NCBI GenBank assembly: GCA_018400715.1
Contig: JAGYME010000012.1
Coordinates: 1-36,736, forward strand
Source of the DNA: Candidatus Bipolaricaulota bacterium
GTDB taxonomy: Bacteria > Bipolaricaulota > Bipolaricaulia > M55B111
DNA length: 36,736 nucleotides
Direction: 5' to 3'
Each line of letters opens with the position of its first letter. Position 1 is the first letter of the stretch. Positions 14,857-23,126 of the stretch are shown piece after piece. The position numbers and the translations under genes were made by a program. Under the pieces are notes generated by a model. It was not told the origin of the DNA. It did no database searches and saw nothing but the letters and a program-made list of their open reading frames with translations.

Positions 14857-17385
14857 ATGACCATTCTAAAGAAGATAGTTCTTCAGGGCTTCAAATCTTT
14901 CAAACACAAGACCACCATTCCTGTAGAACAACGGGGGCTGACCGCTATCGTTGGGGAGAACGGCTCTGGAAAGTCAAACATTATCGACGGCTTAACTTTC
15001 GTCATGGGACAGAGGTCCTCCAAGCTCAGGGCAAACCGGTTGAGCCAGTTGATCTATAACGGTGGGAAGAACGAGACCCCGGCCCAGCGGGCTAAGGTGT
15101 CAGTTCACCTGGACAACAGCGAAGGTCAGTTTTCCCGGGTTGTCGATAAGCACCTGGATAACGGGAGCCAGTCCGATGTAATAACAATCGGGCGGAAGGT
15201 GACTCAGAATTCGTCCAGCTACAAGTTCATGGGTAAGAACTGCAAGAGGTCCCTAATAGACGATATACTGGACGAGGCGAACATGGACCCGAGTCGCCAC
15301 CACATCGTCAATCAGGGTAAGATAACCGAGATAGTGAACATGAACGCCAGGGACAGGCGGGAGATCATCGATGACCTCGCCGGCATCAGCAAGTACGACA
15401 GGAGAAAGGAGCGGGCCATTGATGACCTGCGGACGGTGAAGGAGAAGCTGATGACCAATAGGGTAATTCTCGGAGAACGCAGGACGCAGCTTAACAGGCT
15501 GGAAAAGGAGAGAGATGCCGCCCTCAAGTACAAAGAGAAGGAAGAGCAGCTGGAGCTCGTCGAGTCCTCCATCTCGCGGAAGAAGTACGATAACAAGAAA
15601 AAGGAGCTCGCCGAGACCCAGGAGCGCCTCGGGGAAATTAACGAGGACCTGGCTCAGTTTGAGAAGGGACTTAAGGAGGCCGACAGAGAAGCGGAGGAGA
15701 AGGAGAAGAAACTCAAGGAGTTGAAGGGAGAACAGGAAGGGGAAGAGGGAAAGAAACTTCAGGGAGAAATTGAGGAAATCAAGATGGACCTCGTCAGGGT
15801 CCGGGGAGAGATATCCTCCCACAAGAACGAGGTCACCAACCTAGAAGACACCGTGGACGAACTTAAACGGTTGAAGAATCGGACCTCGTCTACGTCGACG
15901 AGCAAGAAGCGTTCCGTGCGGGCTCTGCTCGAAAGCAACAGGAGCGGTATCTACGGGACGATAGCGGATTTGATGGAGGTCAAGCCAAAGTACCAGGTCG
16001 CGATAGAGACCGCGGCGGGCGGACACCTCCATGACCTGGTTGTAGACTCGCGGAGCACGGCGATAGAATCAGTGAACTACCTGAAGGAAAACGACCTGGG
16101 TAGAGCGAGATTTCTCCCCCTCATGGACGTTTCCGGCGGGAGGATGGGCCAGTCGTCCAAGAAGGCGAAGAAACTGAACGGGGTTATAGATTACGGCATA
16201 GAGCTTGTCAGGTTCGATCCCAAGTACAGGCGGGCATTCCAGTACGTATTCCGGGACACGTTGATTGCCAGGGACCTGGAATCGGTTGAAAGCGCGGAGA
16301 ACGTCCGCGTGGTCACTCTCGACGGCGACGTGTTAAGTCGTGGAGGGGCGGTTACCGGGGGGACGGCGAAGAAGAGCAGGAGTAAGTCTTCGTCCAATCA
16401 GACCGAGCAACTGGAGAAGAAGATAACTGCCAAGGAAAAGCGGATCGAAAAGCTGAAGGACGAAATATCCGCCAAGCGTGACAGGCGTGACGAGCTGAGG
16501 AGCAAGCTGTCCAAAAAGGAATCCCAGCTAGAGAATCAGACTCAGACTAACGAGGAAATTAGAAACGAGATCTCGGAGTTGGAATCCTCCCTGAGCGAGC
16601 TGAAGAACCGCCAGAACGAACTCTACCGGAAGACGGAACGGCAGAAGCGTAAGAAAGAAGGCGCCGAGAGGGATTTAAAGGGTATAAAGCAGGAGCTGGA
16701 GGACCTGGATAAGCCCGATCCTGACGAGGAATACCTTGAAGAATCGGTCAAGGAGTTGATTAACAAGAAACGTCAGTTCCGACGGGAGCTAGATAGACTC
16801 CAGCCCGTTAACATGAAGGCGATAGAGGAGTACGAGGAGTTCAAGGCCCAGGTTGAAGAGCTGGAGAGCAAGTTAAGCACCTTACGCGAGGAGAAGCGTG
16901 AAGTCGAGAGGTTGATTGGTTCGATTGAGCAGGAAAAGAAGGAAGCGTTCTACTCGACGATGAACGAGCTCTCGGGCCACTTCGAGACTATTTTCAAGAA
17001 GTTGTTCGACGGCGGAAGCGCTCACTTGAGGTTGAGGAGGGAAGGCGATATCACGTCCGGGCTGTTGATAAAGGCACATCCGCCGGACAAGGAGCTCATC
17101 GTCCTCGACTCGCTCTCCGGTGGCGAAAAGACCCTCACGGCGATCGCGTTTATATTTGCTTTGCAGGAGATGAACCCCGCGCCGGTCTACGTTATGGACG
17201 AGATCGACGCGGCCCTTGACCAGCGTCACTCGGCGAAGGTCGCCGACCTGTTGGATGAATACGCCCGGGAGGCACAGCTTATACTGATCTCCCACAACGA
17301 GGAGACGGCACGGCACGCTGATCAGGTTTTCGGCGTCTCCATGAAGGACAGCAAGTCGGAGGTGCTGTCGATAAAACTTAACTAA
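14857..17385 (+). CDS. smc: chromosome segregation SMC protein with short arms
   Basis: This 842-residue SMC has every canonical part. The N-terminal ATPase head has Walker A GENGSGKSN at 33-41. The hinge spans about 350-505 and carries LSRGGAVTGG at 493-502. The VNMKAIEEYEE segment is at 651-661. The C-terminal head has signature LSGGEKTL at 753-760 and Walker B VYVMDEIDAALDQ at 777-789. Coiled-coil arms run from about 180-345 and 512-690, roughly half the usual 300-plus residues, so the protein is about 340 residues shorter than typical SMC. No frameshift is visible and both arms are shortened similarly. With ScpA and ScpB it forms the condensin that organises chromosomes. scpA starts 4 nt after it. 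Confidence 0.95.
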   Translation: MTILKKIVLQGFKSFKHKTTIPVEQRGLTAIVGENGSGKSNIIDGLTFVMGQRSSKLRANRLSQLIYNGGKNETPAQRAKVSVHLDNSEGQFSRVVDKHLDNGSQSDVITIGRKVTQNSSSYKFMGKNCKRSLIDDILDEANMDPSRHHIVNQGKITEIVNMNARDRREIIDDLAGISKYDRRKERAIDDLRTVKEKLMTNRVILGERRTQLNRLEKERDAALKYKEKEEQLELVESSISRKKYDNKKKELAETQERLGEINEDLAQFEKGLKEADREAEEKEKKLKELKGEQEGEEGKKLQGEIEEIKMDLVRVRGEISSHKNEVTNLEDTVDELKRLKNRTSSTSTSKKRSVRALLESNRSGIYGTIADLMEVKPKYQVAIETAAGGHLHDLVVDSRSTAIESVNYLKENDLGRARFLPLMDVSGGRMGQSSKKAKKLNGVIDYGIELVRFDPKYRRAFQYVFRDTLIARDLESVESAENVRVVTLDGDVLSRGGAVTGGTAKKSRSKSSSNQTEQLEKKITAKEKRIEKLKDEISAKRDRRDELRSKLSKKESQLENQTQTNEEIRNEISELESSLSELKNRQNELYRKTERQKRKKEGAERDLKGIKQELEDLDKPDPDEEYLEESVKELINKKRQFRRELDRLQPVNMKAIEEYEEFKAQVEELESKLSTLREEKREVERLIGSIEQEKKEAFYSTMNELSGHFETIFKKLFDGGSAHLRLRREGDITSGLLIKAHPPDKELIVLDSLSGGEKTLTAIAFIFALQEMNPAPVYVMDEIDAALDQRHSAKVADLLDEYAREAQLILISHNEETARHADQVFGVSMKDSKSEVLSIKLN

Positions 17386-17389
17386 CCAC

Positions 17390-18148
17390 ATGAACGAAGG
17401 TCTTGAAGACGGACAGTTAACATCCAGGTTGTCCGACAGGGACAGGATAAACTCCGTAACCCTGTCGTCCCCCTACTGGCAGGATATACTTGACCAGTAC
17501 GCGAGCTACGAGGACCCGTGGGAGATTTCAGTCGTGGAGATGGCCCGCGACTTTCAACGCCAGCTTGCGGAACTCCAGGACGAGGACTTCGAGCTTTCCG
17601 GACGTATGGTCGTTTCTTGTGCCGTCCTCCTCCGGGTCAAGGCTCAGGAGCTTGGTGAAAGGTCCGAGGGCGGTGAAGAGGAAGAGTTCGACGAATACAT
17701 CGAGCCCGACTTCCTCGCCTACGAGGAGTTTGACGACGAGAAATTCGTTCCCACCCTGGAAGTCCCCGTGAAGAGGATCAACAGGCGGGCAGTCACCCGG
17801 GACGAGCTGGAAAGGGCGTTTGAGGACGCTGCGAGGGTATATAGGAGGCGGGAGAAGCGGAGAGACGAAGAGCCGGAGCTCGAAGACCCTGATTGGGGTA
17901 TTGACTTAGACGATGGCGAGGACTTTCACGTCAGGTTACAGCGGCTCTTCCGCAAGGTAAAGAAGAAGTGGTCACAGGGAAAGAAGGTCTTGTTCTCTAC
18001 TCTGTTAAACAGGGAATCCAGAGAGGAGAAGTTCGATACATTTTTGGAACTTTTGCACCTGCAGTCCGAAGGAAAAATCAATTGTAAACAGGAGGAGCCG
18101 TTCAGCGATATCCTGATCGAAGTTGGCAAGGATGACGATGGAGAGTAA
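17390..18148 (+). CDS. scpA: segregation and condensation protein A (kleisin)
   Basis: ScpA is the kleisin that bridges the two SMC heads. The 252-residue protein shows the N-terminal helical domain with YEDPWEISVVEMARDFQRQL and the MVVSCAVLLRVKAQEL helix (about 70-90). A long acidic linker follows (about 93-120, EEEEFDEYIEPDF), and a winged-helix C-terminus contains KVLFSTLL and FLELLHLQSEGKINCKQEEPFSDI. It is strongly acidic in the middle. The start 4 nt after smc has no clear Shine-Dalgarno, so translational coupling is likely. It overlaps scpB. Sequence identity to known ScpA is probably low, but position and helix pattern make the call secure. Confidence 0.88.
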   Translation: MNEGLEDGQLTSRLSDRDRINSVTLSSPYWQDILDQYASYEDPWEISVVEMARDFQRQLAELQDEDFELSGRMVVSCAVLLRVKAQELGERSEGGEEEEFDEYIEPDFLAYEEFDDEKFVPTLEVPVKRINRRAVTRDELERAFEDAARVYRRREKRRDEEPELEDPDWGIDLDDGEDFHVRLQRLFRKVKKKWSQGKKVLFSTLLNRESREEKFDTFLELLHLQSEGKINCKQEEPFSDILIEVGKDDDGE

Positions 18149-18650
18149 CGAAGAGCGCTCCGTTCAGGACCCCAAGGCACTCGTCGAAGCCGCCCTGTTT
18201 ATCTCCAGCGACCCCGTCCCCCGGTCCGAACTGATCGACCTGGCAGGCACTCCGGAGGACGAGCTCGACTTCATCATCGAGGAAATCGAAGATGACCTCG
18301 CGGCTGAGGACCGGGGACTGCGGCTGGTCGAGAATAACGGAAACTACCAGCTCCGGGTCAAGCGGTTCATCCTTCCCCGCGTCAAGTACCTAGCACCCCA
18401 CCAGGACATATCCCGGGGAGTCCTGCGGACCCTGTCCGTTATCGCCTACAACAGCCCCGTCCTCCAGAAGGAGGTAATCGATATTCGCGGCAACGGGGCC
18501 TATGACCACATCGACGAGCTAATTAGCCGTGGCTTTGTTACCTCCAAGCAGGAGGGACGGACGAAGTTGCTGGCTGTCACACAGGATTTTCTCGACTACT
18601 TCGGTTTAGACGGGACGGAGGACCTGCGGAAGGGGGAAGACCTCATCTGA
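18138..18650 (+). CDS. scpB: segregation and condensation protein B
   Basis: ScpB forms dimers of tandem winged-helix domains that bind the middle of ScpA. The sequence shows the typical start LVEAALFISSDPVPRSEL, then IIEEIEDDL and ENNGNYQLRVK. The second domain has LRTLSVIAYNSPVLQKEVIDIRG and LISRGFVTSKQEGRTKLLAVT, a classical ScpB hallmark. I choose the ATG at 18138 (170 residues) because AAGGA lies 6 bases upstream; an ATG at 18132 and a TTG at 18123 are alternatives. It overlaps the end of scpA by 11 bp. Its last 8 bp also overlap the convergent ahcY end. Confidence 0.92.
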   Translation: MESNEERSVQDPKALVEAALFISSDPVPRSELIDLAGTPEDELDFIIEEIEDDLAAEDRGLRLVENNGNYQLRVKRFILPRVKYLAPHQDISRGVLRTLSVIAYNSPVLQKEVIDIRGNGAYDHIDELISRGFVTSKQEGRTKLLAVTQDFLDYFGLDGTEDLRKGEDLI

Positions 18651-19887
18651 GGTCGTTTAAGTAGTCCTTCTGGTCCCCCGTCAGTTCGTCAAGCTCTACC
18701 CCCAGGCTGGAGAGCTTCATCTCCGCGACCTCGAGGTCAACTTTCTCTGGCACGGAATATAGCTTATCCTCCAGACCCTCGTTGTCCGCGATGTACTTGG
18801 CAGTCAGTGCCTGAAGCGCAAAGCTAATGTCCATAATTTCCGCGGGGTGGCCGTCACCGGCGGCGAGGTTAACTAGTCTACCTTCGCCAATCACATATAC
18901 GTCACGGCCGTCGCCCAACTCGTACCGCTCGATGTTTTCCCTGACGACGTCGCGGTCGACCGCTATGTCATTTAGAGCTTCCAGGTCTATCTCCACGTCG
19001 AAGTGGCCGGCGTTGGACAGTATGGCTCCGTCCTTTACCTTCTCCAGCGCCCTCCGGGGAATGACCTTGATGTTGCTCGTGGCGGTTACGAAGAAGTCCC
19101 CTTCCGGGGCGGCTTCCTCTATGCTCATCACGCGGTAACCGTCCATCTTCGCCTCTAGGGCCTTTATCGGGTCCACTTCGACGACGATGACGTTCGCCCC
19201 GAGACCATCAGCCCGCATGGCAATGCCCTTGCCGCACCATCCGTAACCTACCACGACCGCTACGCTTCCGGCGACGGTCAGGTTGGTCGTCCTCATGAGC
19301 GCGTCCCAGGAGGACTGTCCCGTTCCGTATCTGTTGTCGAACAGGTACTTCATCTTTGCGTCGTTGACGGCGAACATGGGGAAGGTAAGCTCTCCCTTTC
19401 TGTCGAGGGCCCTCAACCTGTTCACCCCCGTGGTCGTCTCTTCGGCGCCACCGATCACGTTTTCGGCTAGGTCGGAACGCGGTCCGTGTAGCTGCTTGAC
19501 GAGGTCCCCGCCGTCGTCAATGATGATTTCCGGCTTCCCTTCCAGGACCTTGCCCAGTTGCCAGACGTACTCGTCCTCGTCCACGCCACGCCTGGAGTAT
19601 ACGGTAATTCCGTCCTCTTCGTTGAGCGCAGCTGCAACGTCGTCCTGGGTTGACAGCGGGTTACTGCTGGTGACGAATACCTCCGCACCGCCATCCCGTA
19701 TAGCCTGGGCGAGTCGGGCGGTCTTTGCCTCCAGGTGTACGCTTATTCCTACACGGTAACCATTGAACGGCTTTTCGGCCTCCAGTAGGTCTACGACCTC
19801 CTTCATTACGGGCATGTTCTTGTTGACCCAATCGATCTTCTTCTTTCCTTCCGGAGCGAGACTTTGATCAGCGACTTTACCTTTCAT
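18643..19887 (-). CDS. ahcY: adenosylhomocysteinase
   Basis: The 414-residue enzyme reversibly splits S-adenosylhomocysteine into adenosine and homocysteine, relieving product inhibition of methyltransferases. Key motifs are SVHLEAKTARLAQA near the N-terminus, GAEETTTGVNRL, NDAKMKYLFDNRYGTGQS in the substrate site, and the NAD-binding VVVGYGWCGKGIAMRADGLG. LSNAGHFDVEI and LVNLAAGDGHP come towards the C-terminus. It lacks the roughly 40-residue insertion of many bacterial and eukaryotic enzymes, and its C-terminus ends shortly after the core. The start has AGGAGGT at good spacing. A promoter lies at 19949-19977. It ends convergent with scpB, with an 8-bp overlap. Confidence 0.95.
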   Translation of the reverse strand: MKGKVADQSLAPEGKKKIDWVNKNMPVMKEVVDLLEAEKPFNGYRVGISVHLEAKTARLAQAIRDGGAEVFVTSSNPLSTQDDVAAALNEEDGITVYSRRGVDEDEYVWQLGKVLEGKPEIIIDDGGDLVKQLHGPRSDLAENVIGGAEETTTGVNRLRALDRKGELTFPMFAVNDAKMKYLFDNRYGTGQSSWDALMRTTNLTVAGSVAVVVGYGWCGKGIAMRADGLGANVIVVEVDPIKALEAKMDGYRVMSIEEAAPEGDFFVTATSNIKVIPRRALEKVKDGAILSNAGHFDVEIDLEALNDIAVDRDVVRENIERYELGDGRDVYVIGEGRLVNLAAGDGHPAEIMDISFALQALTAKYIADNEGLEDKLYSVPEKVDLEVAEMKLSSLGVELDELTGDQKDYLNDLR

Positions 19888-19948
19888 TAGAACCTCCTAA
19901 TCTGAAAGTAAATCAATTATGAACGGAATTTTCGCGATGACGATACTG

Positions 19949-19977
19949 ATTATATTGGATGGTGAGAGTTAAACCAA
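19949..19977 (-). promoter_or_regulatory. candidate promoter of ahcY
   Basis: On the minus strand TTGGTT (19977-19972) precedes a perfect TATAAT (19954-19949) with a 17-base spacer. The -35 lies inside the end of the upstream permease gene. The leader to the ahcY ATG is about 55 bases; I see no SAH-riboswitch-like structure in it. Confidence 0.5.
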
Positions 19978-20493
19978 TCCTGCGTTCTCCAGCTGAACGA
20001 AGAGTAGGCCCTGCAGGATGGAAACGATGACCATTACGCCGAGCAGGACTCCGGTAAAGGTCGGGCTGAAGTAATAGATAAATAGGGGGAGGAGCGGTAA
20101 CTTGACCGCCCTGTTGTAAAGGAAGGTCGCGATGAACCCGTAGTCGAGCCCCTTCTTTCTCAGGTCGTTTAGCAGCGGGTACCAGGCGTAGATTGGGCCG
20201 GTCGAAAGCACTCCCGAGATGACGGCAATTAGCCACCTCTTCGGTCCTGAGCGGACTCCGAGGATCTTCTTGACCGTCTTCTTGTCCACGAAGTAGTTTA
20301 CCAGCCACATCGCGGCGAAGATTATTCCAAATGCGGGTAGGATGTTTAGAAAGATACCCCCCGCCGTGGACAGGGACTTCAACGCCAGGTTACCCTTAAC
20401 AATTGCCACGATTACGTAGGTAAGGGCCACGGCACCGAAGAAATACCACTCCGTGTTGCTCTGCTTTGGCTTATTTTTCTTATTATCGTTCAT
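19969..20493 (-). CDS. split permease, second half (COG0701/DUF318-like)
   Basis: This 174-residue membrane protein has about four to five hydrophobic helices after a polar N-terminus. It carries the permease-repeat features GVLSTGPIYAWYPLLNDLRKKG and ATFLYNRAVKLPLLPL. Its partner directly upstream carries the corresponding GSLLTGNAATSYIIGGELTDKG motif. Together they look like the two halves of a predicted permease of the ArsP/COG0701 type, encoded by separate genes as in a number of archaea and bacteria. The substrate is unknown. The true start is the ATG at 20493, which follows a GGGGGCATG-type weak site; longer frames reading upstream run through the first gene out of frame. Gap to the partner is 11 nt. 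Confidence 0.65.
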   Translation of the reverse strand: MNDNKKNKPKQSNTEWYFFGAVALTYVIVAIVKGNLALKSLSTAGGIFLNILPAFGIIFAAMWLVNYFVDKKTVKKILGVRSGPKRWLIAVISGVLSTGPIYAWYPLLNDLRKKGLDYGFIATFLYNRAVKLPLLPLFIYYFSPTFTGVLLGVMVIVSILQGLLFVQLENAGLV

Positions 20494-20504
20494 GCCCCCA
20501 TCCT

Positions 20505-20921
20505 TCATAGCAGACCGAGGATAAAGACCGTAATCCCAGCGACGGCGACCGCGAGGATGAAACTGGTTACGTTTCTCAGCAGGGCAAACTTCTTTCCCAG
20601 TACGCTTTCGGCGGGAAGTTGCACTATCCCCACCGTGACCCAGGAGACTAAAAAGGCGGTTACCGGCAGGAGACCGATCCCCTTGTCGGTTAATTCCCCA
20701 CCGATGATATAGCTTGTCGCCGCGTTTCCCGTGAGTAGACTTCCTACGCTCGCCCCGATGAGGGAGTCGGCAAACAGGTGTCCTTGAAACAGTCCGGTAT
20801 AGAAGCTTTCCGGTACGGCCGTCTTTATCAGACCGACGAGCAGGACCACTCCGCTTACAATGGGGATCATGTTTGTCAATCCCCGCACTGCCCGACGGCC
20901 GGCGCTGATAAACTTGTCCAT
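20505..20921 (-). CDS. split permease, first half (COG0701/DUF318-like)
   Basis: The 138-residue membrane protein has about four helices: VSGVVLLVGLI, then LIGASVGSLLTGNAATSYIIGG, then LLPVTAFLVSWVTVGIVQLP, then FILAVAVAGITVFILGLL. The loop GNAATSYIIGGELTDKG matches the repeated core of COG0701 permeases. In many relatives a Cys-containing motif occupies part of this region; it is absent here. The ATG at 20921 has GGAGGA at proper distance, and a TTG one codon earlier is less likely. It is followed by the second half at 11 nt, so both are one transcript and presumably one complex in the inner membrane. A hairpin at 20940-20975 lies just upstream. Confidence 0.65.
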   Translation of the reverse strand: MDKFISAGRRAVRGLTNMIPIVSGVVLLVGLIKTAVPESFYTGLFQGHLFADSLIGASVGSLLTGNAATSYIIGGELTDKGIGLLPVTAFLVSWVTVGIVQLPAESVLGKKFALLRNVTSFILAVAVAGITVFILGLL

Positions 20922-20939
20922 CAACCTCCTCCAATAAAC

Positions 20940-20975
20940 AAAACCTGGCCGCTGTGCACCTGGCGACCAGGTTTT
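20940..20975 (-). terminator. hairpin between DUF5320 gene and split permease
   Basis: AAAACCTGG (20940-20948) and CCAGGTTTT (20967-20975) form a 9-bp stem with additional inner pairs. On the minus strand it is followed by TTTTGTTT, like an intrinsic terminator for the DUF5320 gene ending at 20997. Because the permease genes begin only 19 bases later, it could also act as an attenuator. Confidence 0.55.
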
Positions 20976-20996
20976 AGTCTAGCGTCAGTTAACGAG

Positions 20997-21350
20997 CTAT
21001 TCTAGGTCTTCTAGCTCTCTCTCAATATCTTCCAGTCTTCGTTTTAGTTCATCTGCTTCGTCCTTTAGGACCTGCTTGCGGTCCTCTTCAGCCATTTCCG
21101 TGTATCCCGCGGATGCTCCTTGTGGAGCGGGGTAATAGGAAGGTGCGTAGCCTCTTGCTCCCCAGCCGTAGTGTCCTCTTCCTCGGCCCCATCCGGCACC
21201 GAATCCTGGACCACGTCCGTAGCCATATCCAGCGCCTCCCCGGGGCACACCTTTCGTGTATCCCGGTGAATTGTATCCTGAACAGTACCCTAATCCTCTA
21301 CCAGTCCTGGGCCCAGCTCCTGCTGGTCCGGTTTTATCTCCAGCTGGCAT
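20997..21350 (-). CDS. DUF5320-family Gly/Tyr-rich small protein
   Basis: The 117-residue protein has the DUF5320 pattern. The start is MPAGDKTGPAGAGPRTGRG and is followed by GYC. A low-complexity Gly/Tyr/Arg region runs from about 20 to 80. A charged C-terminal helix (KDEADELKRRLEDIERELEDLE) can form a coiled coil. Members are often near genes for iron-molybdenum cofactor-type or Mrp proteins; none is present here. Function is unknown. The ATG at 21350 has GGAGGTGA five bases upstream; an ATG seven codons earlier lacks this. A near-consensus promoter lies at 21375-21402, so it is probably strongly expressed. Confidence 0.75.
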   Translation of the reverse strand: MPAGDKTGPAGAGPRTGRGLGYCSGYNSPGYTKGVPRGGAGYGYGRGPGFGAGWGRGRGHYGWGARGYAPSYYPAPQGASAGYTEMAEEDRKQVLKDEADELKRRLEDIERELEDLE

Positions 21351-21374
21351 GTAAATCACCTCCGAATTCACCTA

Positions 21375-21402
21375 ATTATAGCATATGCACAAAATAAGTC
21401 AA
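21375..21402 (-). promoter_or_regulatory. strong sigma-70-type promoter of DUF5320 gene
   Basis: On the minus strand TTGACT (21402-21397), a 16-base spacer and TATAAT (21380-21375) are preceded by TG at the extended -10 position. This is the best consensus promoter in the window and lies about 25 bases ahead of the ATG. Confidence 0.75.
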
Positions 21403-21451
21403 TACATTTATGGGGGAACCTCCCGATTTCCCCTCATTACAGCTAACGCCC

Positions 21452-22300
21452 TTATCCACTCCGTTTTAGCCTCCCGGAGTACTTTACGTACTTCTCCGCA
21501 CGGGAGAATATTATGAGGCCGACCGGAATGCAGACTACTCCGATTACCAGTGGTGGCCAGAGGTTGGGCAGCAGCCCTGGAATGGACTCGCCGCTCAAAA
21601 GCGCCTGACGCATACCCTCAAGGACGTAAGTCGCGGGAGAAAATACCGCTACGCTCTGCATCCAGCCGGGCAGGGTCTCCACCGGGTAATAGACTCCCGA
21701 CACCAACAGCAGAAGCGCCTGAACGATGTGGGTCATCTGGGAACCCCGCTCGGGAAAGAGCAGGGGGAGTATCGAAGCGAGAACCCCGAAACCGATAAAG
21801 GATATGCTGCCCACCAACAGGGTTACGATCGCTCCTGCCAGGTTCGCGTTTGACAGGCTGATGTTGAAGAACAGGACGATTGCCCCCAGGATGACCAGAG
21901 TCCGCAGAATTCCGTAAAAGACGGCGAACATCGTGGTCCCGATCATGTGAGTAAACCGTCTAACAGGTGCCATGAACGTGTACTCGATTGTCCCCTCCCA
22001 TCTCTCCCAGCTGATCATCTCGCTGATGCTGTTGAACACGACGGAGAGGTACGACCAGACGAGCGTCCCCACCAGCAGGTAGAGGATCAGGTAATCCGAA
22101 TCCACCGCCTGACCGCTAATCTTTTCCATGCCGGCGCCGATGAACGTCACGGCGAGGGAGTTGACGATCGAGTATACAAGCCAGACGACCTCCCACCCCC
22201 AGTACCTCTTTACCAGGTTGATGTTCCGTTCTACGAACGCCCAGGAAGCCCGGGCTTCGTAGATTGCGTCTCGTAAGATTGCTCTACCTTTATAGCTCAT
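21452..22300 (-). CDS. ABC-2 type transporter permease
   Basis: The 282-residue protein has six predicted membrane helices, a cytoplasmic N-terminus and the ABC-2 motif region ISWERWEGTIEYTFMAPVRRFTHMIG. The C-terminal half carries LVSGVYYPVETLPGWMQSVAVFSPATYVLEGMR, a hallmark of ABC-2 exporters of drugs, lipids or polysaccharides. It overlaps the ATPase gene by 11 nt with GGAGATGG as ribosome site, so the two are coupled. Substrate is unknown. A short spacer separates it from the DUF5320 gene. Confidence 0.9.
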   Translation of the reverse strand: MSYKGRAILRDAIYEARASWAFVERNINLVKRYWGWEVVWLVYSIVNSLAVTFIGAGMEKISGQAVDSDYLILYLLVGTLVWSYLSVVFNSISEMISWERWEGTIEYTFMAPVRRFTHMIGTTMFAVFYGILRTLVILGAIVLFFNISLSNANLAGAIVTLLVGSISFIGFGVLASILPLLFPERGSQMTHIVQALLLLVSGVYYPVETLPGWMQSVAVFSPATYVLEGMRQALLSGESIPGLLPNLWPPLVIGVVCIPVGLIIFSRAEKYVKYSGRLKRSG

Positions 22301-23126
22301 TTTTTCCCATCTCCTTCTCTTGTAACGTCTTGCCAGTCAGTTGAATAAATACGTCCTCCAGAGTCGGCTTGTCCCCTTCGGGTTCGACCACCGTCCCTTT
22401 CAATTCTTCCGCGGTCCCCTTCGCGATTATCCGTCCACTTTCGATGATTGCCACGCGGTCGCAGAGGACGTCGGCCTCGGTCATGTCGTGAGTTGTCAGG
22501 AGTATCGTCGCGTCGTGCTCCTTGCGGAGCTCCCGGATAAACGCCTGTACTTGGCGCTTCGATCGCGGGTCGAGACCGGTCGTCGGCTCGTCGAGGAGGA
22601 TGAGAATCGGAGAGGTAAGAAAGCCTCTCGCAATCGCAACCTTCTGCTGCATGCCACGGGACATCTTCTCCATCGGCTGGTATAGCCTTGACTCCTCCAG
22701 ACCGAGCTCCATGAGGATTTCTTTCCCCCGGAGCTTGATCTCCTTCCCCCTGACTCCGTAAAGCCGTGCCGCGTAGAGCAGGTTCTCTATCGGCGAGAGT
22801 TTCTTAAAGAAGGACGCCTCCACGGAGACACGGTTGATTAAGGTCTTTACCGTCAACTCCTCCCGTTGAACGTCGTGGCCAAAGACTTCGATGTAACCGC
22901 TGTTTGGAATCAAGAGTGTCGAAATCAGGCGGACCAACGTAGATTTACCCGATCCGTTCGGGCCGAGGAGCCCCACGACCCCACCACGTTCGATCCTCAG
23001 CGTAACCCCTTCTACTGCGGTGACCGTCTTGGCCGGCCTCCCCCAGAGCCTGTTTAAATTGAATGCCTTCCTGTCTACAAAAGTTTTCGTTACGTTAGTT
23101 ACGTTTAACCCAGTATTATTCATCAT
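22290..23126 (-). CDS. ABC-2 type transporter ATPase
   Basis: The 278-residue ATPase has Walker A GPNGSGKST at about 55-63, signature MSRGMQQKVAIARGF, Walker B ILLDEPTTGLD and the switch His in TTHDM. The MSRGMQQ form and the C-terminal PTLEDVFIQLTG are typical of drug/lipid exporter ATPases that pair with ABC-2 permeases. A positive insertion (RKAFNLNRLWGRPAKT) before the Walker A is like that in the NatA/ABC-2 subgroup. The start is ATG at 23126, next to GGAGGGG. It is coupled to the permease. The 278-bp region upstream has no clear operator. Confidence 0.92.
   Translation of the reverse strand: MMNNTGLNVTNVTKTFVDRKAFNLNRLWGRPAKTVTAVEGVTLRIERGGVVGLLGPNGSGKSTLVRLISTLLIPNSGYIEVFGHDVQREELTVKTLINRVSVEASFFKKLSPIENLLYAARLYGVRGKEIKLRGKEILMELGLEESRLYQPMEKMSRGMQQKVAIARGFLTSPILILLDEPTTGLDPRSKRQVQAFIRELRKEHDATILLTTHDMTEADVLCDRVAIIESGRIIAKGTAEELKGTVVEPEGDKPTLEDVFIQLTGKTLQEKEMGKNEL

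Noticed and set aside
19888-19968. SAH riboswitch ahead of ahcY
   Set aside because: The leader is short and AT-rich and I could not find paired elements of the SAH-responsive classes.
19969-20934. A single 321-residue reading frame spanning both permease genes
   Set aside because: Its first half translates the upstream permease gene out of frame into an Arg/Gly-rich string with no family character. The hydrophobic permease sequence starts only at the ATG at 20493, so two separate genes fit better.
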